A stretch of DNA of 18,275 bases, taken from NCBI GenBank assembly GCA_014239505.1, contig JAAZYT010000098.1, forward strand, positions 1-18,275, written 5' to 3'. Positions 6,289-14,616 of the stretch are shown in pieces. This DNA is from Fidelibacterota bacterium (GTDB lineage: Bacteria > Fidelibacterota > Marinisomatia > Marinisomatales > TCS55). Both the position numbers and the translations under genes were made by a program. Within the stretch, counting starts at the first letter, position 1; each line of letters opens with the position of its first letter. The notes under the pieces were generated by a model, which ran no database searches, was not told where the DNA came from, and saw nothing but the letters and a program-made list of their open reading frames with translations.

Positions 6289-8739
6289 ATGGCTGAAGCG
6301 ATTGAACTTAATTTTCCCGCAGGAAAAAAACCTTCGGGTGAAATAAATACCATTGTTGAAGAGACTGTACGTGAACTAACAAAAGAAGTTGACGAACAAG
6401 ATTCTTCAAACGAACAAAAATCTTACCATATTGAAAATTACTATGAAGGTGATTCACTTGGAGCAGATATACTAAAAAATAAATACTTAGCTCCATGGGA
6501 AAATCATCCATATGAGTTATGGGAACGTCAAGCAAAAGCTCTTGCATCTGTTGAAAAAACTAAAAAGCTACAAGAAACATGGGAAAAGAAATTTTACTCA
6601 ATTCTTGAAAATTTCAAGTTCACACCAGGTGGACGCATTATGCATGGTGCTGGTAGAGATGATATTACAACTACACTAAACAATTGTTATGTTGTAGGTA
6701 TTGAAAAAGATTCAATTAACGCTATTTATAAAACCATCAAAGAAGAAGGCAGAACTTATAAATTTGGTGGTGGATGTGGTCATGACTTATCAGTGCTTCG
6801 TCCTTCAGGTGATGCTATAAACGGTACTGGTGGAGAAAGTTGTGGGCCAGTTGGTTTTATGAATCTTTTTAGCGAAAATACTAACACTATTGCTCAGCAT
6901 GGTCGAAGAGGTGCAAATATGCAAACGCTTCGAATAGACCATCCTGATATTGAAAAATTTATTGGTATCAAGACTGATGACATAAATATGGTTAAATATT
7001 CAAATATATCTGTATTGCTGACACATGACTTCATGGAAGCAGTTGAAAACAATAAAGAATTTGATCTAAAATGGGAAGATACCGTTTATAAAACAATTAA
7101 TGCTAAAGAACTTTGGGAAAAAATAATTTCTCACGCACATTCAAGCGCTGAACCTGGTCTTCTGTTTTGGGATACGATGACAGATTACCATAATGCAGAA
7201 TATTGTAGTCCATTAGTTTCAACAAACCCATGCGCAGAACAACCACTTCCAGATGGAGGTTGTTGCAACTTAGGTGCTTTAAACCTTGAGCGTTTTGTTG
7301 ATAATGATGGGAATTTTATGATAGACGAGTTCAAAGACACAATAGGAATAGCTACAAGATTTTTAGATAATGTAATTGATTACAATCTTGATCGCCATGC
7401 TTTAGAATCACAAAAACAAAATGCTATAAATGATCGTCGTGTTGGCCTAGGTATTCTTGGATTAGGTGACATGCTTGTACGTATGGGTATTAAATATGAT
7501 AGCGAAGATGCACTACAAACGGTTGATCAAGTTATGAAAATTTTTCGTGATACAGCATATGAAACAAGTGTTGCGTTAGCAAAAGAAAAAGAAGCTTTTC
7601 CACATTTTGATTGGACAGGTCTTCGAAAAAGTAAATTCATTAAAAACCTACCAAGACATTTAAAAGATAAAATTAGAGAACACGGAATACGTAATTCAAC
7701 TGTTCTTACTGTTGCTCCAACAGGAAGCGGTGGTATTGTAGCAAGAGTAACTTCAGGCATTGAACCGATATTTGCAACGTCATACAAAAGACGTGTAAAA
7801 AAGAACGATGGATTTGGTCGTGAATTCAACGAGTATAAAGTTTACCATCCCATCATTGAAAAGCTATTTGGTGGTGATGATAATTTACCAGATTATGTTG
7901 TAACTGCTCATAATATTGACCCTTACTTTCGTGTTAAAATGCAAGGTGTGATACAAAAATATATTGATAGCTCAATATCTTCAACTGTTAACCTTAAAGC
8001 AGATATTCAAGAAGACACTGTTGCTGATATTTATATGACAGCTTATAAAGCAGGTTTGAAAGGTATCACAGTTTATCGTGAAGGATCACGAGAAGGTATT
8101 TTGATCACAGATGAAGATAAAAAGGAAGAATCAGCAGAAAACCTTGCTGCAAATGATAAAACAATAAAAGTTACGCAACGAAAAGAAAAAAGACCGCGCA
8201 TTAGACCGAATACAACTATTGGTACTACTCGACGGATTAGAACAGGTGAAGGAACACTCTATATTACTATAAATGAAGATGAAAATGGTCTTTGTGAAGT
8301 TTTTACTACAATCGGAAAAGCAGGTGGAAATGCAGCAGCTCAATCAGAAGCTATTAGTAGACTAATTTCACTTGCACTTCGTTCTGGAGTTGATCCAAAT
8401 GCAATAATTAAACAATTAAAAGGTATTAGTGGACCAAATCCAACATGGGAAGATGGACGTTTAATACTCTCTACTCCAGATGCTATTGGTAAATCGTTAG
8501 ATGATTATCTCAATGAAAATCCAGAAACACGCATCAGTGGTACCACTGATGCTGAAGATGAGGATAATAGAAAATCACCTATAACAATGGCAACAACAGA
8601 AGAGGTAACTAAACATAATAAGGAAGTAACAGACTTTACTTTTAAAAATATTTCTACATGTCCAGACTGTGGTAGTTCTGTAATGCATGAAGGAGGTTGT
8701 GTTACTTGTCCAGGCTGTGGATTTTCAAAATGTGAATAA
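6289..8739 (+). CDS. nrdJ: Adenosylcobalamin-dependent (class II) ribonucleoside-diphosphate reductase
   Basis: NrdJ reduces ribonucleotides to deoxyribonucleotides in the cytoplasm, using coenzyme B12 to form the thiyl radical; it needs no oxygen and no separate radical subunit. The 816-residue protein has the expected order: an N-terminal extension, NNCY with redox Cys133, GGGCGHDLSVLRPSG (160-174), the active-site motif NPCAEQPLP with Asn313, Cys315 and Glu317, GGCCNLGALNL with the partner Cys326, LTVAPTGS, and SISSTVNLKAD. A TSCPD-like domain follows (GTLYITINEDENGLCEVFTTIGKAGG), and the tail CPDCGSS...CPGCGFSKCE is a zinc-ribbon and redox-shuttle tail typical of this subfamily. The ATG at 6289 has AAGGA seven bases upstream. 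It is the only plus-strand gene in the window and forms a single-gene unit closed by a strong terminator. No B12 riboswitch is evident. Confidence 0.96.
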   Translation: MAEAIELNFPAGKKPSGEINTIVEETVRELTKEVDEQDSSNEQKSYHIENYYEGDSLGADILKNKYLAPWENHPYELWERQAKALASVEKTKKLQETWEKKFYSILENFKFTPGGRIMHGAGRDDITTTLNNCYVVGIEKDSINAIYKTIKEEGRTYKFGGGCGHDLSVLRPSGDAINGTGGESCGPVGFMNLFSENTNTIAQHGRRGANMQTLRIDHPDIEKFIGIKTDDINMVKYSNISVLLTHDFMEAVENNKEFDLKWEDTVYKTINAKELWEKIISHAHSSAEPGLLFWDTMTDYHNAEYCSPLVSTNPCAEQPLPDGGCCNLGALNLERFVDNDGNFMIDEFKDTIGIATRFLDNVIDYNLDRHALESQKQNAINDRRVGLGILGLGDMLVRMGIKYDSEDALQTVDQVMKIFRDTAYETSVALAKEKEAFPHFDWTGLRKSKFIKNLPRHLKDKIREHGIRNSTVLTVAPTGSGGIVARVTSGIEPIFATSYKRRVKKNDGFGREFNEYKVYHPIIEKLFGGDDNLPDYVVTAHNIDPYFRVKMQGVIQKYIDSSISSTVNLKADIQEDTVADIYMTAYKAGLKGITVYREGSREGILITDEDKKEESAENLAANDKTIKVTQRKEKRPRIRPNTTIGTTRRIRTGEGTLYITINEDENGLCEVFTTIGKAGGNAAAQSEAISRLISLALRSGVDPNAIIKQLKGISGPNPTWEDGRLILSTPDAIGKSLDDYLNENPETRISGTTDAEDEDNRKSPITMATTEEVTKHNKEVTDFTFKNISTCPDCGSSVMHEGGCVTCPGCGFSKCE

Positions 8740-8760
8740 AATATCTTCATTCATCTACTT

Positions 8761-8804
8761 GTATAAAAAAACCCTAAGTATCTAAACTTAGGGTTTTTTT
8801 ATAC
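8761..8804. terminator. Bidirectional intrinsic terminator between nrdJ and frr
   Basis: A perfect 19-bp inverted repeat (8761-8779 and 8786-8804) has a 6-base loop. Its core is ACCCTAAGT/ACTTAGGGT, flanked by seven A on the left and seven T on the right, so it ends in a U-tract whichever way it is transcribed. It lies 21 bp after the nrdJ stop and 32 bp after the frr stop, closing both convergent units. Confidence 0.93.
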
Positions 8805-8836
8805 TAAAATATTAAAATTTATTTTATAGAAGAATA

Positions 8837-9394
8837 TTAAAATTCCATTAATTCTTTCTCTTTATTCTCCTGCAATGAATTTAATGACTTAATATGATTA
8901 TCGGTTAATGTTTGAATTTCAGTTTCTTGTCTATGAATATCATCTTCAGAAATATGTTCACTTTCACCAAAGTTTTTAATTTCATGTAGAATATCACGAC
9001 GAATATTCCTAATTGCTACTCTACCTTCTTCTATAAGTTGATGAACATACTTTATTAAATCTTTACGACGTTCTTCAGATAAAGCTGGTATTGGAACTTG
9101 AATTGCATTACCATTATTATTTGGTGTAAGTCCAAGATTAGAATCCATTATAGCTTTTTCAATAATTGGAATTAAAGTTTTTTCAAATGGTTGGAGAGTA
9201 ATTAAACGTGGTTCTGGAATAGAAATAGTAGAAACTTGATTCAAAGGCATCATGGAACCATAATATTCGACCATAATAGAATTTAATACATCAGGATTAG
9301 CACGTCCTGTTCTTACCTTAGATAACTCAGAACGAGAATGCTCAACAGCTTGAGTCATTCTATGGTCAGCATTTTTAAAAATATCTTTTAACAT
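8837..9394 (-). CDS. frr: Ribosome recycling factor
   Basis: RRF, with EF-G, splits the post-termination ribosome so that it can be reused. The protein has 185 residues, exactly the usual length. Its N-terminus carries the three-helix-bundle start with LSKVRTGRANPDVLNSI (about 25-41), then EYYGSMMPLNQVSTISIPEPRLITLQPFEK, the conserved head domain, NNNGNAIQVPIPALSEERRKDLIK, and the C-terminal coiled helix rich in E and K. All signature segments are present. The ATG at 9392-9394 lies two bases after the pyrH stop, with AGAGG from the end of pyrH just upstream. It is the last gene of the rplM-to-frr series and is followed by the strong terminator at 8761-8804. The pyrH-frr pairing is conserved across most bacteria. 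Confidence 0.97.
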   Translation of the reverse strand: MLKDIFKNADHRMTQAVEHSRSELSKVRTGRANPDVLNSIMVEYYGSMMPLNQVSTISIPEPRLITLQPFEKTLIPIIEKAIMDSNLGLTPNNNGNAIQVPIPALSEERRKDLIKYVHQLIEEGRVAIRNIRRDILHEIKNFGESEHISEDDIHRQETEIQTLTDNHIKSLNSLQENKEKELMEF

Positions 9395-9396
9395 AA

Positions 9397-10113
9397 TTAG
9401 CCTCTAATTAAAGTACCTATCTTATCACCTTCAACTACTTTTTTCAAATCACCACTTTGATTAATATTAAATACACGAATGGGCAAAGAGTTCTCTTTGC
9501 AAAGAGTAATAGCAGTCAAATCCATCACGCGCAAATTTTTAGATAAAACATCAGAGTATGATATTTCTTTAAAATGAATTGCATCTGAATGAACAGCAGG
9601 ATCTTTATCGTAAACCCCATTGACTTTAGTACCCTTTAATAGCACTTCTGCTTGCAACTCCGTTGCTCTAAGAGCAGCTGCAGTATCAGTCGTAAAATAA
9701 GGGTTGCCTGTACCACCAGCTACAATCACTATTCTATTTTTATCTAAATGACGTAAAGCTCGTCTTCTAATATAGGGTTCTGCTATTTTTGTTACAGTAA
9801 TTGCCGACAAAGTCCTTGTTTCAACACCAACTTTTTCTAAAGCATCTTGGACACTAATTGCGTTAATAATGGTTGAAAGCATACCAAGGTAATCACCAGT
9901 TACTCGTTCCATTCCTTTACTAGCAGCTTGCATACCACGAAATATGTTTCCAGCACCAATAATCAAACCAATACTTACGCCCATTGCATGGACTGATTTA
10001 ATTTCATTAGCTAATTCTTTAGCTTTTTTTGGATCTATGCCAAAACCTTGTTCTCCAGCAAGCACTTCACCACTTAATTTAAGCAGTATACGCTTGTAAG
10101 CAGTTTTTGGCAT
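9397..10113 (-). CDS. pyrH: UMP kinase
   Basis: PyrH phosphorylates UMP to UDP with ATP in the cytoplasm, the first step from UMP towards UTP and CTP. The bacterial enzyme belongs to the amino-acid-kinase fold and is a hexamer. The 238-residue length is normal. Visible landmarks are YKRILLKLSGEVLAG (6-20), IGLIIGAGNIFRG (48-60) with the glycine-rich loop, GDYLGMLSTIINAISVQDALEK, RRRALRHLDKNRIVIVAGGTGNPYFTTDTAAALRA, LKGTKVNGVYDKDP and the C-terminal GTLIRG. The ATG at 10111-10113 is 14 bp after the tsf stop and the stop is 2 bp before frr. With pyrR, pyrB and pyrC a few kilobases upstream on the same strand, most of the window's pyrimidine genes share one direction. Its transcription is more likely driven by the ribosomal-protein promoter. 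Confidence 0.97.
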   Translation of the reverse strand: MPKTAYKRILLKLSGEVLAGEQGFGIDPKKAKELANEIKSVHAMGVSIGLIIGAGNIFRGMQAASKGMERVTGDYLGMLSTIINAISVQDALEKVGVETRTLSAITVTKIAEPYIRRRALRHLDKNRIVIVAGGTGNPYFTTDTAAALRATELQAEVLLKGTKVNGVYDKDPAVHSDAIHFKEISYSDVLSKNLRVMDLTAITLCKENSLPIRVFNINQSGDLKKVVEGDKIGTLIRG

Positions 10114-10127
10114 ATTGTTATTTACGA

Positions 10128-10736
10128 TTATTCGTTAATTGAGGATTCGCCGATAGCGTAGCGTGTAAAACGACTTATAATTATATTTTCTCCTAAAGTA
10201 GCAACAGCTTCAGTTAGAAGATCAACAACCTTTTTTTCAGGGTCTTTAATAAATTGTTGCTCGAGCAAACATGAATCAGCAAAAAACTTTTCAACTCTAC
10301 CATCAACTATTTTATCTATAATATTTTCAGGCTTACCTGATTCTTTAGCTTGGTCAGAAAAGATAGCTTTTTCTCTTTTTAATAATAATTGATCAATATC
10401 ATCTCGTTTAATAGAGAGAGGATTTGTAGCAGCTATTTGCATAGCTAAATTATGAGCAAGATCCGTAAAACCTTCTGTTTTTGCAACAAAGTCAGTTTCG
10501 CAGTTTAATTCTACTAGGACACCTAAGCGACCACCATGGTGAATGTAAGAGAAAACTAAACCTTCCTTAGCTGTTCTTTCACCTTTCTTTTCTGCTTTGG
10601 CAATACCTGTTTTTCGTAGATGATCAATCGCTTTATCTAAATCACCCTTAGTTTCCATGAGAGCTTTTTTACAATCCATCATACCAGCGCCTGTTTTATC
10701 TCTAAGTTCTTTTACAATTTTTGCGCTAATTGTCAT
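10128..10736 (-). CDS. tsf: Translation elongation factor Ts, short form
   Basis: EF-Ts recharges EF-Tu by exchanging GDP for GTP. The N-terminal UBA-like domain is clear (IVKELRDKTGAGMMDCKKALMETKGDLDKAIDHLRKTG, about 7-44), followed by the core with the signature ELNCETDFVAKTEGF (about 77-91), whose TDFVA loop contacts EF-Tu. At 202 residues it is shorter than the E. coli protein (about 283) and resembles the compact forms with a reduced core, such as that of Thermus; this is normal for many phyla and not a truncation. The ATG overlaps the TGA of rpsB as ATGA (10733-10736), so translation is probably coupled. No Shine-Dalgarno is visible inside the rpsB tail. Confidence 0.96.
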   Translation of the reverse strand: MTISAKIVKELRDKTGAGMMDCKKALMETKGDLDKAIDHLRKTGIAKAEKKGERTAKEGLVFSYIHHGGRLGVLVELNCETDFVAKTEGFTDLAHNLAMQIAATNPLSIKRDDIDQLLLKREKAIFSDQAKESGKPENIIDKIVDGRVEKFFADSCLLEQQFIKDPEKKVVDLLTEAVATLGENIIISRFTRYAIGESSINE

Positions 10737-11476
10737 TTAGCTTCTACTACAGGAGTTTCTTCAGTCTTAGCTTCTACTACAGGAGTTTCTTCAGATTTTT
10801 TACCTGAAGATTCTAAAATTTGATCTGCAATAACTTTCATTATTAACTGGATTGTTCTTATTGAATCGTCATTTGCTGGTATTGGGTACTGAATTGGATT
10901 TGGATCAGTATTTGAATCAACAATTGCAATGATTGGAATACCTAATACACTAGCTTCTTTGACTGCGGTAACTTCTAGATTTGCATCTACTATAATAATA
11001 GCATCAGGTAATCGACGCATATCTTTAATACCACGGTGTTGATCAGAGAGTTTAATACGTTCTCGATTAAGCATTTGAATTTCTTTTTTAGTCTGATTCT
11101 CGTAGATACGAGAGCCTTCTTTTTCTAAAAGGTTTAATCGTTTAATACTTTTTTTGATAGTACTAAAATTAGTTAATGTACCACCAAGCCAGCGTTCAAC
11201 CACATAGAACATTGAACATCTATCAGCTTCTTGCTGAACAATATCTCTAGCTTGTTTCTTTGTGCCAACAAACAAGAATTCACCTTTATTCTTGGCTTTC
11301 GTTGAGATAAAATCAAGAGCTTTATTTAAATTGCGTATTGTTTCATCTAAATTTATTATGTGCACCCCATTTTTTTCCATAAGGATATAGGGTTTATAAT
11401 TTGGATTCCATTTTCTAGTCACATGACCAAAATGTGCACCACTACCTAACAAGTCTTCAAATTTTATATTTGGCAT
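10733..11476 (-). CDS. rpsB: 30S ribosomal protein S2
   Basis: S2 is a late-assembling protein of the small subunit, located between head and body. The 247-residue protein starts FEDLLGSGAHFGHVTRKWNPNYKPYI, a standard S2 signature, and continues with FVGTKKQARDIVQQEA, ERWLGGTLTNFSTIKKSI, and the second signature MRRLPDAIIIVDANLEVTAVKEASVLGIPIIAIVDSNTDPNPIQYPIPANDDS. The globular domain ends near residue 225. An acidic low-complexity tail follows in which EETPVVEAK occurs twice, encoded by an exact tandem DNA repeat. The ATG at 11474-11476 lies five bases after the rpsI stop with no recognisable Shine-Dalgarno. The tail is probably disordered and dispensable. Confidence 0.97.
   Translation of the reverse strand: MPNIKFEDLLGSGAHFGHVTRKWNPNYKPYILMEKNGVHIINLDETIRNLNKALDFISTKAKNKGEFLFVGTKKQARDIVQQEADRCSMFYVVERWLGGTLTNFSTIKKSIKRLNLLEKEGSRIYENQTKKEIQMLNRERIKLSDQHRGIKDMRRLPDAIIIVDANLEVTAVKEASVLGIPIIAIVDSNTDPNPIQYPIPANDDSIRTIQLIMKVIADQILESSGKKSEETPVVEAKTEETPVVEAK
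10738..10794. repeat. Tandem 30-bp duplication in the 3' end of rpsB
   Basis: A 27-bp identical unit occurs at 10738-10764 and 10768-10794, so the period is 30 bp with a 3-base spacer. It encodes a ten-residue repeat (EETPVVEAK plus Thr) at the C-terminus of S2. The period is a multiple of three and keeps the frame. The complete lack of divergence, including silent positions, suggests a recent slippage or duplication event. Confidence 0.9.
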
Positions 11477-11481
11477 AAAGT

Positions 11482-11874
11482 TTATCGCTTTGAAAATTGA
11501 AATTTTTTCCGTGCACCGGGTTGACCATATTTCTTACGCTCAACTTCTCTTGAATCTCGAGTAAGAAAACCTGCTGCTTTTAATGTAGATCTAAAATCAG
11601 CACTTACATCATTAAGTGCGCGTGCAATTCCTAGTCTTATAGCACCTGCTTGACCGCTCAATCCACCACCTTTAACATTTACAGAAATATTATAAGATTC
11701 TCTTTGGTCTGTTAATTCCAATGGTTGCGTTACAACAATGGCAAGACTTTCACGACAAATATATTCCTTGAAAGGTTTTCCATTAATAACAATATCACCC
11801 TTACCAGGTGTAATTAAAACTCTTGCAACGGATCCTTTACGGCGACCAACTGCATTATAAACTGCATTTGCCAT
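11482..11874 (-). CDS. rpsI: 30S ribosomal protein S9
   Basis: S9 sits in the head of the small subunit, and its basic C-terminal tail reaches the P-site tRNA. The 130-residue protein has the usual length and motifs: NAVGRRKGSVARVLITPGKG (7-26), INGKPFKEYI, NVKGGGLSGQAGAIRLGIARAL (about 67-88), LTRDSREVERKKYGQPGARKKFQFSKR. The end with KFQFSKR is the classic tail ending in Lys-Arg. The ATG at 11872-11874 shares one base with the rplM stop (TAATG), so the pair is likely translationally coupled. No Shine-Dalgarno stands out. The rplM-rpsI pair is nearly universal in bacteria. Confidence 0.97.
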   Translation of the reverse strand: MANAVYNAVGRRKGSVARVLITPGKGDIVINGKPFKEYICRESLAIVVTQPLELTDQRESYNISVNVKGGGLSGQAGAIRLGIARALNDVSADFRSTLKAAGFLTRDSREVERKKYGQPGARKKFQFSKR

Positions 11875-12302
11875 TAAAATTCCAATATTTTTGGTTGTTG
11901 AGCAGAATGAGGATGGTCTTCACCATTATACACTTTTAAATGTTTAATGATTGCTCTTCCTAATCTATTTTTTGGTAACATTCCCCATACCGCCTTTTCA
12001 ACTATTCTCTGAGGATATGTTCTACGCATATGATCTAATTTTGTGAATGTGGTTGAACCAACATAACCAGAATGTTTAAAGTAAGTTTTCTTAGTCTCTT
12101 TATTACCAGACAACTTTACTTTATCTGCATTAATTACAATTACAAAGTCACCCATATCTAAATTAGGAGTAAACGTTGGTTTGTGTTTACCACGTAATAT
12201 TTTAGCTATTTCACTAGCAAAACGACCTAAGGTTTTTCCATCGGCATCTGCAATATACCAATCCTTTTGAATTTCTGCTGCTTTTAGTGATCTTGTTTTC
12301 AT
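11874..12302 (-). CDS. rplM: 50S ribosomal protein L13
   Basis: L13 is an early-assembling 23S rRNA-binding protein. From the ATG at 12300-12302 it is 142 residues, the normal length, and reads MKTRSLKAAEIQKDWYIADADGKTLGRFASEIAKILRGKHKPTFTPN with the family signature, then INADKVKLSGNK, YFKHSGYVG, PQRIVEKAVWGMLPKNRLGR and the C-terminal YNGEDHPHSAQQP. A TTG 27 bases further upstream (12329) would add nine residues but lies inside the proposed -7 promoter element, so the ATG is preferred. No clear Shine-Dalgarno precedes it. It is the first gene of the translation block running to frr. Confidence 0.97.
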   Translation of the reverse strand: MKTRSLKAAEIQKDWYIADADGKTLGRFASEIAKILRGKHKPTFTPNLDMGDFVIVINADKVKLSGNKETKKTYFKHSGYVGSTTFTKLDHMRRTYPQRIVEKAVWGMLPKNRLGRAIIKHLKVYNGEDHPHSAQQPKILEF

Positions 12303-12326
12303 AATTATTGATTCCAAATTAGCCAA

Positions 12327-12359
12327 CAAAATTAGTCTAATAGTCTCATCATAGTCAAA
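12327..12359 (-). promoter_or_regulatory. Candidate promoter of the rplM-rpsI-rpsB-tsf-pyrH-frr unit
   Basis: On the minus strand TTTG (12356-12359) is followed 21 bp later by TAATTTTG (12327-12334), matching the Bacteroidetes-type TTTG/TAnnTTTG promoter. The same bases can be read as a sigma-70 pair TTGACT plus TAATTT spaced 18 bp. The initiation site would be near 12320, leaving a leader of about 18 bases before the ATG. The position in the 82-bp gap between pyrC and rplM supports it. Confidence 0.45.
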
Positions 12360-12384
12360 CTATAAATCACACAGCAAAAGATTC

Positions 12385-13674
12385 TTAAATTACTGATATA
12401 TGATCTTTACATATGGTGTATTTCACTCTGCCATACATATTTTGGCCAATAAATGGGGAATTATATGATTTTGATTGAATATCTGCTCTTGAAAATATCC
12501 ATTCTTCATTAGGATCTATAATTGTCAATTCAGCATTAACACCTATATCTAATAAATTATCATTAAAACCCATAATTTTTCTTGGTCGAGTTGTTAACAT
12601 TTGAATTAAATCTAATTGATCTAAATTATTTTCTTTAACTAATACTTTATTAACCGCACCAAAACACGATTCTAAACCAATCATTCCAAATGGAGCTAAA
12701 TCAAAAGTGCCTTCTTTTTCTTCAATAGTATGAGGTGCATGATCAGTAGCTATACAGTCAAGTGTTCCATCCTTTAAAGCTTTTATTAAAGCTTTTTGAT
12801 CAGATGTTGTTCGAATTGGTGGTGCTACTTTTAAATTGGTATCAAATTTCTGAAGGTCATTATCTGTAAAAAATAGATGATGAGGAGTCACTTCTGCAGT
12901 TACTTTATCATTCTTTCTTTTTGCAATACGAATATGGTCTAGTGATTTAGATGAACTAACATGAGGGACATGAAGTCTTCCTCCAGTTAAATCTGTTAAT
13001 GATAAATCACGATGAACCATATTTGATTCTGTTAAATCAGGACTTGAGGGTAAACCAAGATGTGTTGACACTTTGCCTTCATGCATTACTGCATCTTGTT
13101 TTAAACATAGATCTTCAGCATGGTTAATTATAGGTATATCAAACATTGTTCCATACTCCAAGGCATTTCTCATGATTGCGCTATTAGTAACGGGTAATCC
13201 ATCATCGCTAAAAGCAACTGCGCCTTCAGATAACATTGTTCCCATTTCAGTTAACTCATTACCTTCTTGCCCTTTGGTAATTGCACCTATAGGATGAATA
13301 TATATAGGACATTCTTCAGAGCGATCAACAATATAACGAATAACTTCAGGAGAATCTATGGGAGGGTTTGTATTAGGCATCACACATACTCTAGTAAACC
13401 CACCAGCCAATGCTGCCATAGAACCTGATTCTAAAGTTTCTTTATCTTCTCTTCCAGGTTCTCTAAAATGAGCATGAAGGTCGCAAAATCCATGTGTAAT
13501 GATCAACCCTTTACAATCAATCAAATGAGCTGATTTATTGCTATTAAATTTACCCAGTGCTTTAATCTTACCATCTTCAAGAACAAGATCACTTTTTTTA
13601 ATAGTATTTTCAATGGGATCTAAAATTTTACCACCTTTTAAAATAACTTGTTTTTTTAATTTTGAAAAATCCAT
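12385..13674 (-). CDS. pyrC: Dihydroorotase
   Basis: Dihydroorotase closes carbamoyl-aspartate to dihydroorotate, the third step of UMP synthesis, using a metal-dependent amidohydrolase barrel. The metal-binding HAHFREPG is seen at about residues 67-74, followed by MAALAGGFTRVCVMPNTNPPID, EDLCLKQ, HVPHVSSSKSLDHIRIAK, AEVTPHHL, CIATDHAPHT with the catalytic Asp, and FGMIGLESCFG. The length of 429 residues is typical of class I enzymes. An upstream GTG at 13704 would overlap pyrB by about 30 bases; the ATG at 13672-13674 is preferred because it directly follows the pyrB stop and has GGGAGG 11 bases upstream. Transcription is probably governed by the pyrR leader at 15166-15270. No terminator is visible after the stop, so some readthrough into rplM is possible. 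Confidence 0.95.
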   Translation of the reverse strand: MDFSKLKKQVILKGGKILDPIENTIKKSDLVLEDGKIKALGKFNSNKSAHLIDCKGLIITHGFCDLHAHFREPGREDKETLESGSMAALAGGFTRVCVMPNTNPPIDSPEVIRYIVDRSEECPIYIHPIGAITKGQEGNELTEMGTMLSEGAVAFSDDGLPVTNSAIMRNALEYGTMFDIPIINHAEDLCLKQDAVMHEGKVSTHLGLPSSPDLTESNMVHRDLSLTDLTGGRLHVPHVSSSKSLDHIRIAKRKNDKVTAEVTPHHLFFTDNDLQKFDTNLKVAPPIRTTSDQKALIKALKDGTLDCIATDHAPHTIEEKEGTFDLAPFGMIGLESCFGAVNKVLVKENNLDQLDLIQMLTTRPRKIMGFNDNLLDIGVNAELTIIDPNEEWIFSRADIQSKSYNSPFIGQNMYGRVKYTICKDHISVI

Positions 13675-13675
13675 T

Positions 13676-14608
13676 TTAATCTTTTCCTCCCTCAGACTTT
13701 CCACCTAATAATAAATATAATATTGCCATCCTCGAAGCAACTCCATTCAATACCTGGTTTAAAATAATTGCTTGGTCGCTATCTGCTACAGAACTATCTA
13801 TTTCAACACCTCTATTCATTGGTCCTGGATGCATAATAACAAGCTCTTTATTATGTTGAGATAATCGCTCTCTAGTTATGCCAAATAGATTTCTATATTC
13901 TCTAATGGATGGAAGCAAACCTCCCCCCATTCTTTCACGTTGGATTCTTAACACATTCAATGCATCAGCCCATTCAATTACTTCATCAACATTATAATTC
14001 ACATTAACACCAAGATCTTCAACAAATGGTGGTATCAAAGTTGCAGGACCACACAAAGTTATTTCAGCACCCATTGTTTTTAGTCCATAGATATTACTTA
14101 GAGCTACTCTGCTATGAGAGATATCACCAATTATAGCAACTTTAAGGCCTTTTAAATAACCAAACTTTTCATGAAGACTTGTCATATCAAGAATTGCTTG
14201 AGTTGGATGTTCATGAGTTCCATCACCTGCATTTATTATTATTGCATCTATATACTTTGTTAGATGAAGTGGTGCTCCAGGAGTTGGATGACGCATAACT
14301 ACAGCATCTATCTTCATAGCTTCTAAGTTTTGTGCTGTATCTTTGAAAGTTTCTCCTTTTTTTAAACTTGATGTAGATGCAGAAAAGTTTACTGTATCAG
14401 CACTAAGTCTTTTTTGAGCTAATTCAAAACTTATTCGAGTCCTTGTTGAATTTTCAAAAAAGAGGTTTACTATAGTTTTTCCATTTAAAGAAGGAACTTT
14501 TTTTATTGGGCGCTCAAGTACTTCTTTAAAAGTAAATGCCGTATCAATTATAGATTTGATATCTTCAGCAGGATAATCTTTTAACCCTAATAAATGCCTA
14601 TGTTTCAT
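13676..14608 (-). CDS. pyrB: Aspartate carbamoyltransferase catalytic subunit
   Basis: PyrB joins carbamoyl phosphate and aspartate to make carbamoyl-aspartate, the committed step of UMP synthesis. The 310-residue protein shows FFENSTRTRISFELA (50-64) with the carbamoyl-phosphate loop S54TRTR58, SLKKGETFKDTAQNLEAM with the mobile-loop lysine near 84, HEHPTQAILD (about 132-141), GDISHSRVALSNI, and HPGPMNRGVEI near 268-278. All catalytic segments are intact. No regulatory subunit gene pyrI is present next to it, as expected for the unregulated class found with PyrR. The ATG at 14606-14608 lies eight bases after the pyrR stop, with AAGGA a little upstream in the end of pyrR. Confidence 0.97.
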   Translation of the reverse strand: MKHRHLLGLKDYPAEDIKSIIDTAFTFKEVLERPIKKVPSLNGKTIVNLFFENSTRTRISFELAQKRLSADTVNFSASTSSLKKGETFKDTAQNLEAMKIDAVVMRHPTPGAPLHLTKYIDAIIINAGDGTHEHPTQAILDMTSLHEKFGYLKGLKVAIIGDISHSRVALSNIYGLKTMGAEITLCGPATLIPPFVEDLGVNVNYNVDEVIEWADALNVLRIQRERMGGGLLPSIREYRNLFGITRERLSQHNKELVIMHPGPMNRGVEIDSSVADSDQAIILNQVLNGVASRMAILYLLLGGKSEGGKD

Positions 14609-14616
14609 GATAAATG

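Noticed and set aside
6308..6547. Minus-strand open frame of 79 codons inside nrdJ (others at 7527-7829, 8131-8343 and 8505-8750)
   Set aside because: They lie antisense to the strongly conserved nrdJ, have low-complexity translations and match no family.
13073..13297. Plus-strand open frame antisense to pyrC, and similar ones at 17620-17892 and 17902-18111 antisense to mutL
   Set aside because: These are shadows of well-supported genes, with no start signal and no recognisable domain.
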